A stretch of 64,000 nt of DNA from an uncultured Collinsella sp. (lineage in GTDB: Bacteria; Actinomycetota; Coriobacteriia; Coriobacteriales; Coriobacteriaceae). The position numbers and the translations under genes were made by a program. Positions within the stretch are counted from its first letter, which is position 1; every line of letters begins with the position of its first letter. Positions 61,106-64,000 of this stretch are shown in pieces. The notes beneath the pieces are model-generated. The model was not told the DNA's origin. It made no database searches and saw only the letters and a list, made by a program, of their open reading frames with translations. Location: positions 52,424-116,423 of the forward strand of contig CAUCQW010000005.1 in the NCBI GenBank assembly GCA_958445065.1. The letters run 5' to 3'.

Positions 61106-61798
61106 ATGGTGTTCAAAATCGTTAGAACCGTCTGGCCGGTGATGCTTACCTATGTTGCAATAGGCGCGCCGTGCGGAATGATCATGGGGCAGACGGGAAT
61201 GGAGCCCTGGATGGTCTTTGCCCTGAGCAGCACGTTTGTGACGGGCAGCGGCCAGTTTATGATCTGCAATCTTTGGCTGGCGGGCGTACCGGCACCTTCG
61301 ATTATCGCGAGCGTTGCCGCCATCTCCTCGCGTTTTGCGCTTTACTCGGCATCGATCGCGCCGCATCTGACGGGTGCCTCGAAGCGTCAGACGCTGGCTG
61401 TTGCCGCGACACTTACCGAGGAGGCATATGGCATCTCGCTTGCCAAGTTGGTTGAAGGGGAGGATTGGGGCCCGCGCGAGTCCTTTGTGCTCAACGTGAT
61501 CCTCATCGCAACATGGGGCGTTTCGTGTACGATGGGCGCCATCGTCGGCGCCGTTGTCGATGTTCCCACCGCCATTGCAGCCTTTGTCTGCACCTCGCTC
61601 TTTATCTGCCTGCTCTTTTCGCAGCGGCTGTCGCGCGGCAACGTTGTCGCGGCGGTTTCGGGCGCGGTGTCCGTCGCCGTATGCAAGTTCTTGGGCCTCG
61701 CGAATATTGCCGTGCCGGCAAGCGTCGTGGCCGGCATTGCCATTGCGTTGGCGTGCGATGCTGTATTTGACGGAAGAGGTGCCCGCGATGCCCGTTAA
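61106..61798 (+). CDS. azlC: AzlC-type branched-chain amino acid exporter subunit
   Basis: A 230-residue membrane protein of the AzlC/YgaZ family with about six membrane segments. The start is the ATG at 61106 with GAGAAG upstream. Characteristic stretches are GAPCGMIMGQTG, STFVTGSGQFM and LTEEAYGIS. Together with AzlD (YgaH) it exports branched-chain amino acids. The AzlD gene overlaps its end by 11 bases. Confidence 0.9.
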   Translation: MVFKIVRTVWPVMLTYVAIGAPCGMIMGQTGMEPWMVFALSSTFVTGSGQFMICNLWLAGVPAPSIIASVAAISSRFALYSASIAPHLTGASKRQTLAVAATLTEEAYGISLAKLVEGEDWGPRESFVLNVILIATWGVSCTMGAIVGAVVDVPTAIAAFVCTSLFICLLFSQRLSRGNVVAAVSGAVSVAVCKFLGLANIAVPASVVAGIAIALACDAVFDGRGARDAR

Positions 61799-62111
61799 CG
61801 AGTTCTTGGTTCTGTGGCTGTCGTCGTGGGCTGCTATCGCGTTCTTTCGCATTGCGCCGGCGTTCGCCTTGCGCGGGCGGACCCTGTCGCCCCGCATTAC
61901 CGAGGCCCTGAGCTATATCCCGCCCGCTGCCTTTGCCGCGCTGGTCGCCAACGACTTGGTGAGTCCCGGCGCGTTCGACGCGGGACTCTGGCCTGCCCTG
62001 GTTCCCTGGATTGCGGCCGTCGGCGTCGTGGTCGTGGCGGTCAAGACAAAATCGATGCTGTGGTGCTGCGTCTCGGGCATCGTACTCTATATTGTCTTGA
62101 GCCTTATATAG
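61788..62111 (+). CDS. azlD: AzlD-type small exporter subunit
   Basis: A 107-residue membrane protein with four hydrophobic segments, normal for AzlD/YgaH. The start is the ATG at 61788 behind GGAAGAGG, inside the azlC end. LSYIPPAAFAALVANDL is the typical middle stretch. It is the obligate partner of AzlC. Confidence 0.88.
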   Translation: MPVNEFLVLWLSSWAAIAFFRIAPAFALRGRTLSPRITEALSYIPPAAFAALVANDLVSPGAFDAGLWPALVPWIAAVGVVVVAVKTKSMLWCCVSGIVLYIVLSLI

Positions 62112-62261
62112 GGGTGACGTCGCGGGCGCCGAATCTCGTTCCATCCCAACTTGTCGAATTTTTCACCGAGCTGGTCTATTTCTTCTGGTACCATGGTCAA
62201 ACTTTACTGTAGCAAAGCATGACGTGGGCTTTTGTTCCGCGTCAGCGGAAATGGGGGTTTC

Positions 62262-63284
62262 ATGGCACAGGAAGCGACCGCCAACGAGCAAAAGAAATTC
62301 AAGGTTCCGCGCATCCCGGGCGACATCATGATCTATCCGATGATCGTCGGTCTTTTGCTCAACACCTTCTGCCCGCAGGTTTTTGAGATCGGCGGCTTCT
62401 TTACGGCTGCCTGCCGCGGTGGCTCCAATACCATCGTCGCCGCGATCCTGCTGTTTGTGGGCGCCGGCATCAGCTTTAAGTCCACGCCGGGCGCCATCAA
62501 GACCGGCATCGTCGTGCTGATTCCTAAGCTTGTAGTGGCAGCCGCGCTGGGTCTGGGCGTCGCGTACTTCTTTAACGATAACTTTTTAGGCCTGAGCTCG
62601 GTTTCCATCATCGGCGGCATTACGTTTTGCAACATGGCGCTCTATACGGGCATCATGGGCGAGTTCGGCGATGAGTCCGAGCAGGGCGCCGTCGGTATCC
62701 TGTTCTTTACGGCCGGCCCCGCCGTCACGATGATCATCCTTGGTGTTTCGGGTCTCGCCAACATCCCCGTCGGCACCATCATCGGATCCATCCTGCCGCT
62801 TGTTATCGGCATGGTCCTGGGCAACTTGTTCCCGTTTATCAAGAACCTGCTGGTTCCCGGCGCCAATCCCGCGATCGCTGTTATCGGATTTCAGCTCGGT
62901 GCGTCCATGAGCCTTTCGAGCTTTATCACCGGCGGTATTTCCGGCATCTTGCTGGGCCTTGTCACGCTCTTTATCGTCGGCCCCATCACCTTTGCGTTCG
63001 AGCGCCTGTGCGGTGGTAACGGCAAGGCGGCCGTTGCCTGCTCCACTATCGCCGGCACGGCTATGACCACGCCGGTCGCCCTCGCCGAGGTCGCTCCGCG
63101 CTATGCCGAGCTTGCGCCCACCGCGTATGCGCAGATCGCCACTGCCGTCATCATCACGGCAATCATGGCCCCGATTCTGACCGGCTGGGTCGATAAGAAG
63201 TTCTGCCAGGGCAAGGAAGACCTGTCGCCTGCCGGTGTCGAGGCCATCGAAGAGGCCGTCGCGACCGACATCGATGGCGAGTAG
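62262..63284 (+). CDS. 2-keto-3-deoxygluconate permease (KdgT family)
   Basis: A 340-residue permease with about 10 membrane segments, close to KdgT length. The start is the ATG at 62262 with GGGGG upstream. The opening IPGDIMIYPMIVGLLLNTF and the SGKAA-like GNGKAAVACSTIAGTAMTTP stretch support the family. It should import 2-keto-3-deoxygluconate or a similar sugar acid with protons. No kdgK/kdgA genes are beside it, so the substrate is uncertain. Confidence 0.88.
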   Translation: MAQEATANEQKKFKVPRIPGDIMIYPMIVGLLLNTFCPQVFEIGGFFTAACRGGSNTIVAAILLFVGAGISFKSTPGAIKTGIVVLIPKLVVAAALGLGVAYFFNDNFLGLSSVSIIGGITFCNMALYTGIMGEFGDESEQGAVGILFFTAGPAVTMIILGVSGLANIPVGTIIGSILPLVIGMVLGNLFPFIKNLLVPGANPAIAVIGFQLGASMSLSSFITGGISGILLGLVTLFIVGPITFAFERLCGGNGKAAVACSTIAGTAMTTPVALAEVAPRYAELAPTAYAQIATAVIITAIMAPILTGWVDKKFCQGKEDLSPAGVEAIEEAVATDIDGE

Positions 63285-63330
63285 CAATCGATACCCATCA
63301 ATGATTCCGGCGTGCAATTCGCGCCGTCTG

Positions 63331-63372
63331 AGCGCCCGAACAGAAACTGTTTTGCAGTGATGTTCGGGCGCT
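63331..63372 (+). terminator. Terminator of the KdgT-type permease gene
   Basis: AGCGCCCGAACA and TGTTCGGGCGCT form a perfect 12-base stem followed by TTG. An inner AACTGTTTTGCAGT may extend it. Confidence 0.85.
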
Positions 63373-63473
63373 TTGCTATGATTCCCTTTACCCCTGCGGA
63401 GTAAAGGGGTGTTTATTGCCCTGATTCGAATTGGGCGATTCTGACCATTCGGATATTGAAGGGATGGCGTCTA

Positions 63474-64000
63474 GTGGTTAAGGCACTCAAGATTGAGATA
63501 TTCCTGCTATGCATGATTGTTCTTATCGGGCTTGCCGCGCGAAGTCGTCGCTCCTTGTTCTCGAGCACCCTGCAGCTATTGTTTAGCATGCTTGGCTACA
63601 CCTCTGCCGCGTACATATTATTCGATATGATCTGGACGCTTTCGGATGGTGCGGACGGCACGTTGGGTATTGCTGCCAACTGGATTTCCAACGCGGTTTC
63701 GTTTTCGCTCTTTGCCATCGCGTGTCTCATTTGGTTTATCTATTCCGAGACGATGCAGGGCTCTCGCCTTGTGACCTCGCGCTATAGGGTGGTGCTTGTA
63801 ACGTTGCCTACGGCTCTGGTGGTCGTGCTGGCTTTTACCAGTTACTGGACGCACGCCTTGTTCTATATCGATTCGCAGGGCGTGTATCGTCGCGGCTTTG
63901 CCTATATGATCCAGCCCATTGTCAGCTACTGTTACGTTATACATACGTCCCTGCATGCGTTTGTGCAATCTCGCAGGGTCGAGAGCCTGCAGACGAAGGC
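63474..64000 (+). CDS. Membrane protein, N-terminal part cut by window edge
   Basis: The frame runs from GTG 63474, behind GAAGGGA, to the window edge, giving 175 residues so far. About five hydrophobic segments are visible (IFLLCMIVLIGLAA, ILFDMIWTL, FSLFAIACLIWFIY, VVLVTLPTALVVVLAF and one near the edge). A membrane sensory half of this kind often precedes a GGDEF domain or a histidine kinase in these bacteria. The continuation is not visible, so this is inference. A nearby ATG at 63464 is closed by a stop after five codons. Confidence 0.75.
   Translation, partial: MVKALKIEIFLLCMIVLIGLAARSRRSLFSSTLQLLFSMLGYTSAAYILFDMIWTLSDGADGTLGIAANWISNAVSFSLFAIACLIWFIYSETMQGSRLVTSRYRVVLVTLPTALVVVLAFTSYWTHALFYIDSQGVYRRGFAYMIQPIVSYCYVIHTSLHAFVQSRRVESLQTK

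Noticed and set aside
63460..63490. tRNA-like stretch (GGCGTCTAGTGGTTAAGGCAC)
   Set aside because: It resembles a D-arm start, but no acceptor, anticodon or T-arm pairing follows; the bases are the start region of the membrane protein gene.

Overview
The window looks like chromosomal DNA from a high-GC gut actinobacterium of the class Coriobacteriia, most like Collinsella. This is inferred from overall GC (near 60 percent by eye), gene style and content: a bile salt hydrolase, a Kup transporter, PdxS/PdxT vitamin B6 synthesis, an Etf-linked lactate dehydrogenase, several GGDEF proteins and a DUF3516 helicase. No rRNA, tRNA, CRISPR array, prophage or transposase was seen. Both ends cut a gene: a GGDEF protein at 1-746 and a membrane protein starting at 63474.

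Layout. 1-4.8 kb: two related c-di-GMP genes and a patatin lipase. 4.9-7 kb: a thiamine salvage operon (thiM, thiamine-binding protein, thiE) behind a TPP riboswitch, then a REPIN-like inverted pair. 7.1-15.6 kb: HAD phosphatase, LysR regulator with a MetE-like methyltransferase, two nucleobase permeases, an esterase, a deformylase-like protein with an altered catalytic motif, and a bile salt hydrolase. 15.6-24.8 kb: Kup, an EamA exporter divergent from a LysR gene, an HTH-aminotransferase fusion with an operator-like promoter, a canonical deformylase, an MFS exporter and a bacterial RGG-box protein. 25-30.4 kb: pdxST divergent from pdxR, then a DUF559/AbiEi-like gene framed by two copies of a 121-123 bp inverted-repeat element whose end supplies the stop codon of both genes, then rubrerythrin. 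30.6-36.7 kb: alcohol and aldehyde dehydrogenases behind a Rex-like site, a 27-residue membrane peptide, HIRAN, a small acidic protein, phosphoesterase and DUF2130. 36.8-46.3 kb: DUF3516 helicase, TrmB, Trm9-like methyltransferase, XRE/DUF4097 pair, Elp3 and a spermidine-synthase-like protein. 46.4-52.1 kb: a three-gene module of TerB-N/TerB-C protein, BrxD-like ATPase and Lhr-like helicase. 52.2-56.2 kb: DUF554 and a five-gene cell-surface cluster. 56.5-64 kb: lactate dehydrogenase/EtfBA operon, HD hydrolase, AzlCD and a KdgT-type permease.

The strongest candidate for an undescribed system is the TerB/BrxD-like/helicase module. Its ATPase and helicase resemble BrxD and BrxHI of type 2 BREX, but no methyltransferase (PglX) or phosphatase (PglZ) gene lies beside them. 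Other leads are the 123-bp element family, the hairpin repeats with a shared GGGACAGG core, the HTH-aminotransferase with an internal ribosome binding site, and Elp3 near a Trm9-like methyltransferase. Start codons were moved inward from the longest frame where a clear Shine-Dalgarno sequence supported it. All family assignments are from reading the sequence without database searches.
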